From SIG607 sp045648445 (GTDB lineage Bacteria; Bacillota; Clostridia; Oscillospirales; Acutalibacteraceae), in NCBI GenBank assembly GCA_045648445.1, contig JAZRNY010000033.1, positions 11,897 to 75,896 on the forward strand: a stretch of 64,000 nt of DNA. The letters run 5' to 3'. A program made the position numbers and the translations under genes. Each line of letters opens with the position of its first letter. Positions within the stretch are counted from its first letter, which is position 1. Under the pieces are notes generated by a model. It saw only the letters and a program-made list of their open reading frames with translations. It had not been told where the DNA came from and did not search any database. Shown one piece after another: positions 35,378 to 42,983 of the stretch.

Positions 35378-36484
35378 ATGAAAAGTAAATTTAAAAATTT
35401 ATTAACCTTTATATTAGCCTTTTCTTTTGTGTTTGGTTTTTCGATATGGTCACTTATTGCGCCGGATAAAGAACTTACCGAAAGCGAACGAAGACCGTTA
35501 AAGCAGTTTCCGACGGTTAGTTTTGATAATATTAAAAACCGAACTTTTATGACTGATTTTGAATCCTATACTTTGGATCAATTTCCTTTAAGAGATAAGT
35601 TTAGAGGTTTAAAAAGTTTTACGGCATTAAAAGTGCTAAAACAAAAAGATAATAACGATTTGTTTTTGACTGAAAATCATATTTTTAAGGTTGATTATCC
35701 TACTTCAACCGATTCTGCACTTCGCGCGGCGAAAATATTTTCGGACATTAACAGTCGTTATTTGAATGAAAACAATAATGTGTATTTGTCAATTATTCCT
35801 GATAAAAATTACTATATTAGCAATAAAAACGGTAAATTATTAATTGATTATGATTTGCTTATAAATACAATTAAAAATAATTGTGACTTTGCAGATTATA
35901 TTGATATTTCAGGTCTTTTGACACTTGACGATTATTATAAAACCGATTCTCATTGGAAACAAGAAAATATAATCGACGTTGCTGATAAACTACTTAAAGG
36001 TATGAAGGCTGATTATAATGAAAGTGAGTCTTTAGTTATTAATACAGATAAAGATTTTTACGGTGTTTACCATGGTCAATTGAGTTTGAAGAATCCTCCT
36101 GATAAAATTAGTTATATACTAAACGATACTATTTCAAATGCTACAGTTTATAATTACGAAACGCAACTTAATGAAGACGTTTATAATTTAGAAAAACTTG
36201 AAGGTAATGATCCTTATGAATTTTATCTTTCGGGTCCTGTTTCGCTTTTGACTATTACCAATAACCGATACCAAGACGGAAATCCACGCGAACTTATTGT
36301 TTTTAGAGATTCCTTTGGAAGTAGTATTGCACCGTTATTGTTAAAAGGTTATAGTAAAATTACGCTTGTTGATATTCGTTATTTGTCTTCAAGCACTTTG
36401 GAAAACTATATTGATTTTGAAAATAAAGACGTATTGTTTTTATATAGTACGTCGGTTCTTAACAATAGCGTTACTTTAAAGTAA
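35378..36484 (+). CDS. DHHW/AlgX-like acyl transfer partner protein
   Basis: 368 residues with one N-terminal membrane segment (8-28) acting as signal anchor. The motif TDSHWKQEN (DxHW) and a later FRDSFGSSIAPLL segment give a Ser/His/Asp set like the SGNH-type AlgX/AlgJ acetyltransferases; the family in Firmicutes is named for DHHW. It probably receives acetyl groups from the MBOAT protein and places them on a cell-surface glycan. RBS GGGGG. Last gene of the three-gene cluster, with a terminator after it. Confidence 0.85.
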   Translation: MKSKFKNLLTFILAFSFVFGFSIWSLIAPDKELTESERRPLKQFPTVSFDNIKNRTFMTDFESYTLDQFPLRDKFRGLKSFTALKVLKQKDNNDLFLTENHIFKVDYPTSTDSALRAAKIFSDINSRYLNENNNVYLSIIPDKNYYISNKNGKLLIDYDLLINTIKNNCDFADYIDISGLLTLDDYYKTDSHWKQENIIDVADKLLKGMKADYNESESLVINTDKDFYGVYHGQLSLKNPPDKISYILNDTISNATVYNYETQLNEDVYNLEKLEGNDPYEFYLSGPVSLLTITNNRYQDGNPRELIVFRDSFGSSIAPLLLKGYSKITLVDIRYLSSSTLENYIDFENKDVLFLYSTSVLNNSVTLK

Positions 36485-36496
36485 AATTTAAAAAAC

Positions 36497-36528
36497 GGAT
36501 GTGTAGTTTGTCTACGCATCCATTTTTT
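36497..36528 (+). terminator. Terminator of the O-acylation cluster
   Basis: Arms GGATGTGTAG (36497-36506) and CTACGCATCC (36512-36521) with one G-T pair, followed by ATTTTTTAT. Confidence 0.8.
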
Positions 36529-36540
36529 ATATAATAAAAT

Positions 36541-36566
36541 AAAACCGCCTATTTAGGCGGTTTTAT
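36541..36566 (-). terminator. Terminator of the serine tRNA pair
   Basis: Arms AAAACCGCCT (36541-36550) and AGGCGGTTTT (36555-36564); T-run on the minus strand, directly after the tRNAs. Confidence 0.75.
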
Positions 36567-36569
36567 TGT

Positions 36570-36659
36570 TGGCGGAGTAGGAGAGACTTGAACTCTCGCG
36601 CCGGTTACCCGACCTACGCCCTTAGCAGGGGCGCCTCGTCACCACTTGAGTACTACTCC
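36570..36659 (-). tRNA. tRNA-Ser (anticodon GCU)
   Basis: 90 bases with a long variable arm. Acceptor stem GGAGTAG/CTACTCC, T-loop GTTCAAG, encoded 3' CCA (36570-36572). Anticodon GCT at complement of 36624-36626 in loop CTGCTAA. Reads AGU and AGC. Confidence 0.95.
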
Positions 36660-36697
36660 AAATGATAGCCGTTTTACGACAATATATAGAAAAGGTG

Positions 36698-36784
36698 TGG
36701 CGGAGAGGAAGGGATTCGAACCCTTGGCTCTTGCGAGTCACTGGTTTTCAAGACCAGCTCCTTAAACCACTCGGACACCTCTCC
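36698..36784 (-). tRNA. tRNA-Ser (anticodon UGA)
   Basis: 87 bases with a long variable arm. Acceptor GGAGAGG/CCTCTCC, T-loop GTTCGAA, encoded CCA (36698-36700). Anticodon TGA at complement of 36748-36750 in stem-loop CTGGTCTTGAAAACCAG. Transcribed first of the pair. Confidence 0.96.
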
Positions 36785-36858
36785 GTGGACTTTAAGAGTA
36801 TAGCATAAGTAACTACGTTTGTCAACAACTTTTTACTTTATTTCTTTAAATTTTATTG

Positions 36859-36887
36859 TTGTTATTTTTATTGAAATAATGTATAAT
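36859..36887 (+). promoter_or_regulatory. Promoter of the alpha-galactosidase gene
   Basis: TTGTTA (36859-36864), 17-base spacer, TATAAT (36882-36887), 50 bases before the ATG. Confidence 0.7.
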
Positions 36888-36937
36888 TTATAAAAAATGA
36901 CAGTATATGTTTAAATGCGGCTTTGGAGGCATGTTTT

Positions 36938-39127
36938 ATGGTTTTGTTCGATAATGATAATATGATTTTTCATCTTAAAAGCAAAAATGTAAGTTATGTT
37001 TTTGGATTTTTGAAAGAAAAATTTTTGGTGCACCTTTATTGGGGTAAAAAATTAGAGTTTAATGAATTTGACTACGATATGTTTCTTGATGTTATGAAGT
37101 ATCGCAGAAATATGTGTGCTAGTGATTATAAAGGTATTGCTTTATCAAGAGACTGTTTACCTACAGAATATAGTACGTTTGGTAATACCGATCAGAGAAC
37201 TCCTGCATTTCACGCTACATATAAAAACGGTTCTTTTATAACAGAGTTGGAATATGACAGCCATATTATTTATAACGGTAAAAAGGCTATCAGCGGTCTT
37301 CCGTCTACATATGTTGAAAACGATGATGAAGCACAAACGCTGGAACTTACTTTAATAGATAAACTAACCGGAATAAAAATTGTTTTAATTTATACGGTTT
37401 ATGAAGAACTTGATGCGATCACTAGAAGCGTTAAAGTTATAAATGGTGGTAACGATTGTGTGAAATTACAATCGGTATTGTCGGCTGTTGTTGATTTTAA
37501 AGAGGCTCAATATGATTTAATTCATTTACCCGGTGCCTGGGCAAGAGAACGTCATCCTGAGCGTGTGCCCGTTATGACAGGTAAACAAATTGTTGATAGT
37601 GCAAGAGGCAACAGTTCTGCTCAACACAATCCTTTTTTTGCTTTAGTTGAAAAAAATACCGACGAAAACAGTGGTAACGCTTACGGTTTTAATTTGGTGT
37701 ATAGCGGTAATTTTACGGCTGGAGTTGAGGTTGATCCGTATAATACTTGTCGTGCTTTTTTAGGCGTTAATCCTTTCGGTTTTGAGTGGAATTTGAATGC
37801 TGGTGAAGAATTTAATTCTCCCGAAGCAGTGCTTGTTTATTCCGATAAAGGCTTAGGGGGCATGTCTCGTATTTATCATAAGTTGTATAGAACAAGACTT
37901 TGCAGAGGAGAATTTCGCGACAGAGAAAGATATGTTCTTATAAATAACTGGGAAGCAACGTATTTTGATTTTGACGAAGAAAAAATATTGAATATTGCGC
38001 GTAAAGCATCTCAGGTTGGAGTAGAACTATTGGTTCTTGATGATGGATGGTTTGGTAAAAGAAACAGCGATAACTGTTCTCTTGGTGACTGGTATGTAAA
38101 TGAAGATAAACTTCCGGGCGGTCTTACTCGACTTGCAGCAAAGGTTAATGAACTTGGAATGAAGTTTGGACTTTGGTTTGAACCCGAAATGGTGTCTCCT
38201 GATAGTGATTGTTATCGCGCTCATCCCGATTGGTGTATTCATTCTGAAGGCAGAACAAGAACCGAAGGCAGAAATCAGTTGGTGCTGGATTTATCTCGTC
38301 AGGATGTTTGCGACTATATATATAATTGTTTATATAAAAATCTTTCAAGTGTTAATATCGAATACGTAAAATGGGATTACAACAGAACTATGAGTAATAT
38401 AGGATCTGCTTTGCTTCCTGCTGAACAACAAGGTGAGTTTTTCCATAGATATATTTTAGGATTATATTCTATTCTTGAAAAAATCACTAAAGCATTTCCT
38501 AAGGTGTTGTTTGAATCTTGCAGTTCCGGTGGTGGACGCTTTGATCCCGGTATGCTTTATTATATGCCTCAAACTTGGACGAGTGATGATACAGATGCTT
38601 TAGAACGTGTATATATACAGTACGGAACAAGTATGTGTTATCCGTATTCTGCTATGGGTGCACACGTTTCTATTGTTCCTAACCATCAGGTAGGCAGAAC
38701 TACTCCCTTTAAAACCAGAGGATATACGGCGATGGTGGGACAATTTGGTTTTGAACTTGACCTTAATAAACTTAGCAATGTTGAAATTGAAATGGTTAAG
38801 GAACAAATAAAAACATATAAAAAGTATGGTGAGGTTTTCCACAAGGGTGAACTTTATAGATTGGTTACTCCGGAAAATAATTATTTCTGCAGCAATGAAT
38901 TTATTTCCGAAGATAAAAATACCGTTATTGTTTCGAATTTTGTTTTAAGAGCCGTTCCTAATTCTCCGGTATACTATTTAAAACTTAAAGGCCTTGAGGC
39001 TGACGGTGTATATTTTGATGAAGAAACAGGGAAGACTTACCGTGGAGAAATTCTTATGTCTTCCGGTTTGCCTTATCAACTTTCGAAAGATTTTGAAACT
39101 AACTTAATCGTTCTTACTAAAAAATAA
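36938..39127 (+). CDS. GH36 alpha-galactosidase
   Basis: 729 residues, the full length of Firmicutes GH36 enzymes, without a signal peptide, so cytoplasmic. It removes alpha-1,6-galactose from raffinose-type sugars or galactomannan fragments. N-terminal beta-sandwich (1-300) with GxWARERHPER; barrel motifs ELLVLDDGWFGKRN, FGLWFEPEMVSPDSD, nucleophile Asp in EYVKWDYNR, and acid/base Asp in TWTSDDTDALERV after SCSSGGGRFDPGML. ATG 36938 has GGAGG at 36925-36929; the in-frame TTG 36923 overlaps that site. Single gene with own promoter. Confidence 0.96.
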   Translation: MVLFDNDNMIFHLKSKNVSYVFGFLKEKFLVHLYWGKKLEFNEFDYDMFLDVMKYRRNMCASDYKGIALSRDCLPTEYSTFGNTDQRTPAFHATYKNGSFITELEYDSHIIYNGKKAISGLPSTYVENDDEAQTLELTLIDKLTGIKIVLIYTVYEELDAITRSVKVINGGNDCVKLQSVLSAVVDFKEAQYDLIHLPGAWARERHPERVPVMTGKQIVDSARGNSSAQHNPFFALVEKNTDENSGNAYGFNLVYSGNFTAGVEVDPYNTCRAFLGVNPFGFEWNLNAGEEFNSPEAVLVYSDKGLGGMSRIYHKLYRTRLCRGEFRDRERYVLINNWEATYFDFDEEKILNIARKASQVGVELLVLDDGWFGKRNSDNCSLGDWYVNEDKLPGGLTRLAAKVNELGMKFGLWFEPEMVSPDSDCYRAHPDWCIHSEGRTRTEGRNQLVLDLSRQDVCDYIYNCLYKNLSSVNIEYVKWDYNRTMSNIGSALLPAEQQGEFFHRYILGLYSILEKITKAFPKVLFESCSSGGGRFDPGMLYYMPQTWTSDDTDALERVYIQYGTSMCYPYSAMGAHVSIVPNHQVGRTTPFKTRGYTAMVGQFGFELDLNKLSNVEIEMVKEQIKTYKKYGEVFHKGELYRLVTPENNYFCSNEFISEDKNTVIVSNFVLRAVPNSPVYYLKLKGLEADGVYFDEETGKTYRGEILMSSGLPYQLSKDFETNLIVLTKK

Positions 39128-39134
39128 TTACCTT

Positions 39135-39161
39135 TAGCCGTGCAAATTGTGTGCACGGCTA
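39135..39161 (+). terminator. Hairpin after the alpha-galactosidase gene
   Basis: Perfect 10-bp arms TAGCCGTGCA (39135-39144) and TGCACGGCTA (39152-39161), followed by TCGATTTTAT; a modest terminator. Confidence 0.7.
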
Positions 39162-39231
39162 TCGATTTTATTATAAATGTTAAATTAGTAACAAATAAAT
39201 TTAATGCGATAAAGTTAATTTTAAAAAAGAT

Positions 39232-39282
39232 TGACAAATTTGTCACAAAGTGGTTGACAAACAAATAATAGTTGTATATAAT
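39232..39282 (+). promoter_or_regulatory. serC-serA promoter with a palindromic operator
   Basis: TTGACA (39254-39259), 17-base spacer, TATAAT (39277-39282). A perfect 14-base palindrome TGACAAATTTGTCA (39232-39245) lies 8 bases upstream of the -35, a good candidate binding site for a dimeric regulator. Confidence 0.75.
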
Positions 39283-39315
39283 GGTAACATAATTTGAATT
39301 TTGGAGGAATTACCA

Positions 39316-40398
39316 ATGGCAAGAGTTTATAATTTTAGTGCCGGTCCATCTATGTTACCGGAAGAGGTTCTTAAAACCGCAGCAGCAGAAATGCTTGAAT
39401 ATGGCACAAGCGGACAGTCCGTTATGGAAATGTCTCACCGTTCTAAAGAGTATCAGGCAATCATTGATGAAGCAGAGGCTGATCTTCGAGAAATAATGAA
39501 TATTCCCGATAACTATACTGTTTTATTCTTACAGGGTGGTGCATCTACACAGTTCGCTATGGTTCCTATGAATCTTATGAACAAAAACAAAAAGGCTGAT
39601 TTTGTTATAACAGGTCAGTGGGCTAAAAAAGCATACAAAGAGGCTGCACGTTACGGAAATGCTCGTGTAATCGCTTCTTCTGAAGATAAAACATTTTCTT
39701 ACATTCCTAAAATAACACCCGATATGATCGATCCTGAGGCTGATTATGTTCATATTTGTATGAACAATACAATTTACGGTACAAAATGGCATAATCTTCC
39801 CGAAACAGGTGACGTTCCACTTGTAGCAGATATTTCAAGTTGTATCCTTTCTGAGCCTATCGACGTTTCTAAATTCGGCATTCTTTACGCAGGTGCGCAA
39901 AAAAATGTTGCTCCTGCTGGTCTTACTATTGTAATTATCAGAAATGACCTTATCGGCAATGCAATGGATATTACTCCTACAATGCTCAATTATGAAACAC
40001 ACTCTGAAAACGGTTCTATGTTTAATACTCCTCCTTGCTATACTATTTATATTGCAGGTCTTGTATTTAAATGGATTAAGAAAATCGGCGGTCTTGACTA
40101 TATGAGAAAGATCAACACCGAAAAGGCTGCTATTCTTTACGATTTCTTAGATAACAGCAAGTTGTTTAAAGGTACCGTTGTTGCTGAAGACCGTTCTTTA
40201 ATGAACGTTCCTTTCATAACCGGTAACGAAGAACTTGACGCTAAATTTGTTAAAGAATCTAAGGCTGCAGGTTTTGTAAATCTTAAAGGTCATAGAAGCG
40301 TTGGCGGTATGCGTGCATCTATTTATAACGCTATGCCTGTTGACGGTGTTAAGAAACTTGTTGAATTTATGAAGAAATTTGAAGAGGAGAACGCATAA
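39316..40398 (+). CDS. serC: Phosphoserine aminotransferase
   Basis: 360 residues, PLP-dependent class V aminotransferase. It converts 3-phosphohydroxypyruvate to phosphoserine. N-terminal YNFSAGPSMLPEEVL, EMSHRSKEYQ, LFLQGGASTQF, PLVADISSCILS, PLP Lys in YAGAQKNVAPAGLT, and C-terminal GHRSVGGMRASIYNAMP. ATG 39316 with GGAGG upstream; the in-frame TTG 39301 overlaps the RBS. Stop overlaps the serA start by one base (TAATG), so they are translationally coupled. The phosphatase serB is not in the window. Confidence 0.97.
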   Translation: MARVYNFSAGPSMLPEEVLKTAAAEMLEYGTSGQSVMEMSHRSKEYQAIIDEAEADLREIMNIPDNYTVLFLQGGASTQFAMVPMNLMNKNKKADFVITGQWAKKAYKEAARYGNARVIASSEDKTFSYIPKITPDMIDPEADYVHICMNNTIYGTKWHNLPETGDVPLVADISSCILSEPIDVSKFGILYAGAQKNVAPAGLTIVIIRNDLIGNAMDITPTMLNYETHSENGSMFNTPPCYTIYIAGLVFKWIKKIGGLDYMRKINTEKAAILYDFLDNSKLFKGTVVAEDRSLMNVPFITGNEELDAKFVKESKAAGFVNLKGHRSVGGMRASIYNAMPVDGVKKLVEFMKKFEEENA

Positions 40399-41558
40399 TG
40401 TATCCTATTAAAACTTATAATAAAATTGCCAAAATCGGCCTTGATAATTTTGATGAAAAATATACTATCGGCGACGATGTAGCTGCTCCTGTAGGCGCTA
40501 TCGTTCGTTCTGCAGCACTTCACGAAGAACAGTTTGACCAGTCTTTACTTGCTATTGCAAGAGCAGGTGCCGGAACTAACAATATTCCGATTGAGCGTTG
40601 CACTGATGAAGGTATTGTAGTATTTAATACTCCGGGTGCTAATGCTAATGCAGTTAAAGAACTTGTACTTGCAGGTCTTCTTATTTCTTCACGTCGTATT
40701 CTTCCTGCTATTGAGTGGGCAAAAACCTTAAAAGGTAACGGCGATCAGGTTGGCAAAATGGTTGAAAAGGGTAAAGGTGCTTTTGTTGGTCCTGAAATCA
40801 GAGGTAAAAAACTTGGTGTAATCGGTCTTGGTGCTATTGGTGTTCTTGTTGCTAATGCTGCTAATCAACTTGGTATGACCGTATACGGTTATGATCCTTA
40901 CCTTTCTTTACAAAATGCATGGAACCTTTCTCATCATATTAATCGCGCTTCCGATATTAACGAAATTTTCGAAAACTGCGATTACATTTCACTTCATATT
41001 CCGCTTACAAAGGATACTAAAGGTACCATTGATGCTGCTGCGCTTGCAAAAATGAAGGATGGCGTTCGTATTCTTAACTTCGCCAGAGATGGTCTTGTAA
41101 ACAGCACCGATATGATAGTTGCTCTTGAACAAGGTAAAGTTGCTTGTTACGTTGTAGACTTCCCAACCGATGAAATGATTGGTGTTAACGGTGTAATTTG
41201 CATTCCTCATCTTGGTGCTTCTACTCCTGAATCTGAGGATAATTGTGCTGTTATGGCTGCAAAACAACTAGTTGATTATATCGAAAACGGTAACGTTGTT
41301 AATTCCGTTAATCTTCCCAATATTTCGATGCCTAAGAGTGGGGAACACAGAATTTGCATTATTCATAAAAACATACCTAACATGCTTACCGCTATTACAA
41401 CAATAGTTGCTAAGGATAACGTTAATATCGAAAACCTTCTTAATAAATCTAAAGGCGATATTGCTTATACAATGCTTGATGTAAATGATTGCGATATGGA
41501 TGCTGTTGAAAATCACCTTTCTGAAATTGATGGCGTGATACGTGTTAGAGTAATTTAA
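40398..41558 (+). CDS. serA: D-3-phosphoglycerate dehydrogenase
   Basis: 386 residues. It oxidises 3-phosphoglycerate with NAD, the first step of serine synthesis. D-2-hydroxyacid dehydrogenase domains: VARAGAGTNNIPIERC, NAD loop LGVIGLGAIGVLVANAA, the catalytic Arg in LNFARDGLVN, Glu in DFPTDEMIG and His in CIPHLGASTPESEDN. The last ~70 residues (RICIIHKNIPNMLTAITTIV) form an ACT domain, so serine feedback is possible. RBS is GAGGAG within the end of serC. Confidence 0.96.
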   Translation: MYPIKTYNKIAKIGLDNFDEKYTIGDDVAAPVGAIVRSAALHEEQFDQSLLAIARAGAGTNNIPIERCTDEGIVVFNTPGANANAVKELVLAGLLISSRRILPAIEWAKTLKGNGDQVGKMVEKGKGAFVGPEIRGKKLGVIGLGAIGVLVANAANQLGMTVYGYDPYLSLQNAWNLSHHINRASDINEIFENCDYISLHIPLTKDTKGTIDAAALAKMKDGVRILNFARDGLVNSTDMIVALEQGKVACYVVDFPTDEMIGVNGVICIPHLGASTPESEDNCAVMAAKQLVDYIENGNVVNSVNLPNISMPKSGEHRICIIHKNIPNMLTAITTIVAKDNVNIENLLNKSKGDIAYTMLDVNDCDMDAVENHLSEIDGVIRVRVI

Positions 41559-41576
41559 GATTATACGAGTTTATAT

Positions 41577-41606
41577 AAAAAGACCTTGCAGTGCAAGGTC
41601 TTTTTT
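41577..41606 (+). terminator. Terminator after serA
   Basis: Arms AAAAAGACCTTGCA and TGCAAGGTCTTTTT, near-perfect, ending in six T. Confidence 0.9.
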
Positions 41607-41631
41607 GTTACAATATTTTCGAGGTGAATTT

Positions 41632-42642
41632 ATGAAATTAAAGGCTTATATAAGTTTGATAATTTGCGTAATAATGCTTTTTACTTGCGGTTGTTCATCA
41701 ACCATTACCGATAACTCTGATATGCCTATTAGCAGTAATATATCTTCATCGATTAATTCTTCCGATTTAATCGAAAATCAGCAAGAAGATAACTGTAAAA
41801 TTAGCAATAACCTTTACGTACATTATATTGACGTTGGACAAGGAGATGCAATATTTATTGAACTTCCTAATAATAAAACGTTGCTTATTGATGCAGGCGA
41901 AGCAAAATATTCGCAAAAAGTTATCGGATATATCGAAAATCTTGGATATAAGGCGATTTCGGGCATTATTGGCACACATCCTCATTCTGATCATATTGGC
42001 GGGTTAGAGAACGTTATAAATTATTTTGAAATAGGTGCCGTGTATATGCCAAAAGTTTCTACTAATACCAGAACTTTCGAGGATTTACTTTTGGCTATAA
42101 AAAATAAAGGCTTGAAAATTACTACTGCGAAAAAAGGCTTAAAAATAATTGACGACGGTGATTTGACTTTAACTGTTTTATCACCAATTGAAGATGAATA
42201 TTCTAATTTAAATAATTATTCGGTTGTAGTTTTACTGCAATATAAGAATAAAAGATTTTTGTTTACCGGAGATGCCGAGGCGGAAGTTGAAAAAGCACTT
42301 GAAGGAGATATTTCTTGCGATGTTCTAAAAGTTGGACATCATGGTAGCAGTTCTTCGTCTACAACTTCTTTTTTGCAAAAAACTTTACCTGATTTTGCTA
42401 TTATTTCTTGCGGTAAGGATAATATTTACGGCCATCCACATAAAGAAACGATTGATAAATTAAAAAATGTTGGCGCAAAATATTTTACCACACAAGATTC
42501 GGGAGATATTGTTGCTGTAAGTAATGGTAATAATTTAGAAATTAAAACTAAAAATAGTGAAGCAACGCGTCAGGAAACGACTGCAAGCAGTACTACTGAT
42601 ATAAAGGATGTAACATACGTTTTAAATGTTTCAAGTAAATAA
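41632..42642 (+). CDS. ComEC/Rec2-like MBL-fold metallohydrolase lipoprotein
   Basis: 336 residues with lipobox (TCGC, Cys ~21), so exported. The fold is that of the ComEC C-terminal metallo-beta-lactamase domain: HYIDVGQGDAIFIELP, metal ligands in GTHPHSDHIGG, FTGDAEAEVE, LKVGHHGSSSS and YGHPHKET. Stand-alone exported versions occur in many Clostridia; a nuclease role in DNA uptake or salvage is suspected but unproven. The coding frame stops at TYVLNVSSK, where relatives continue into a short Cys-rich tail; the remains of that tail lie just downstream in another frame. RBS GAGGTG. DUF3006 protein follows, the usual neighbour. Confidence 0.88.
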   Translation: MKLKAYISLIICVIMLFTCGCSSTITDNSDMPISSNISSSINSSDLIENQQEDNCKISNNLYVHYIDVGQGDAIFIELPNNKTLLIDAGEAKYSQKVIGYIENLGYKAISGIIGTHPHSDHIGGLENVINYFEIGAVYMPKVSTNTRTFEDLLLAIKNKGLKITTAKKGLKIIDDGDLTLTVLSPIEDEYSNLNNYSVVVLLQYKNKRFLFTGDAEAEVEKALEGDISCDVLKVGHHGSSSSSTTSFLQKTLPDFAIISCGKDNIYGHPHKETIDKLKNVGAKYFTTQDSGDIVAVSNGNNLEIKTKNSEATRQETTASSTTDIKDVTYVLNVSSK

Positions 42643-42718
42643 AAAAGAAACCAACGAAGCCATATCTGAGCTTAAAAAAAGGGGTTACAGTAAATGTGGC
42701 ATTTGTAAACCGGAGTGA
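42643..42718 (+). pseudogene. Out-of-frame remnant of the metallohydrolase C-terminal tail
   Basis: In the +1 frame relative to the gene above (open from 42626), the bases encode AISELKKRGYSKCGICKPE and then stop at 42716-42718. This matches the end of the small tail found in ComEC-like MBL proteins (a ...LIxxGYxPCxxCxP motif), but ~20 residues that usually precede it, with HxPxC, are missing. It looks like a deletion that also broke the frame. A separate 30-residue gene is the less likely alternative. Confidence 0.55.
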
Positions 42719-42722
42719 TAAT

Positions 42723-42917
42723 ATGAAAGTAATTATTGATAGATTTGAAGGCGACTATGCAGTTGTCGAAATTCAAAAAGGAAGTTGTGTTAACATCCCT
42801 AAAATTTTGCTGGGTTCGGCGAAAGAGGGAGACGTTATAACAATAGATATAGATAAAGATGAAACATTAAAACGTAAAAATAGAATAGATAATCTTATGA
42901 ATGATTTATTTGATTAA
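42723..42917 (+). CDS. DUF3006 family protein
   Basis: 64 residues beginning MKVIIDRFEGDYAVVE, with PKILLGSAKEGDVI and a charged C-terminus, the signature of the DUF3006 family of small beta-rich proteins of unknown function. They are regularly encoded next to ComEC-like MBL hydrolases, as here, so a functional link is plausible. ATG 42723 with GGAGTG upstream is chosen over an in-frame start 27 bases earlier. Confidence 0.85.
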   Translation: MKVIIDRFEGDYAVVEIQKGSCVNIPKILLGSAKEGDVITIDIDKDETLKRKNRIDNLMNDLFD

Positions 42918-42929
42918 ATAAAAAAAGAT

Positions 42930-42966
42930 AAGCGCCTCAAAAGGTAAAACTTTTGAGGCGCTTTTA
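42930..42966. terminator. Bidirectional terminator between the DUF3006 gene and the second surface module
   Basis: Perfect 14-bp arms AAGCGCCTCAAAAG (42930-42943) and CTTTTGAGGCGCTT (42950-42963), A-run and T-run on the two sides. Confidence 0.9.
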
Positions 42967-42983
42967 AAATTATATGTTTGTGA

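Noticed and set aside
42696..42722. An N-terminal extension of the DUF3006 protein
   Set aside because: The family starts at MKVIIDRFEG and the ribosome site GGAGTG is correctly placed for ATG 42723; the extension overlaps the metallohydrolase remnant.
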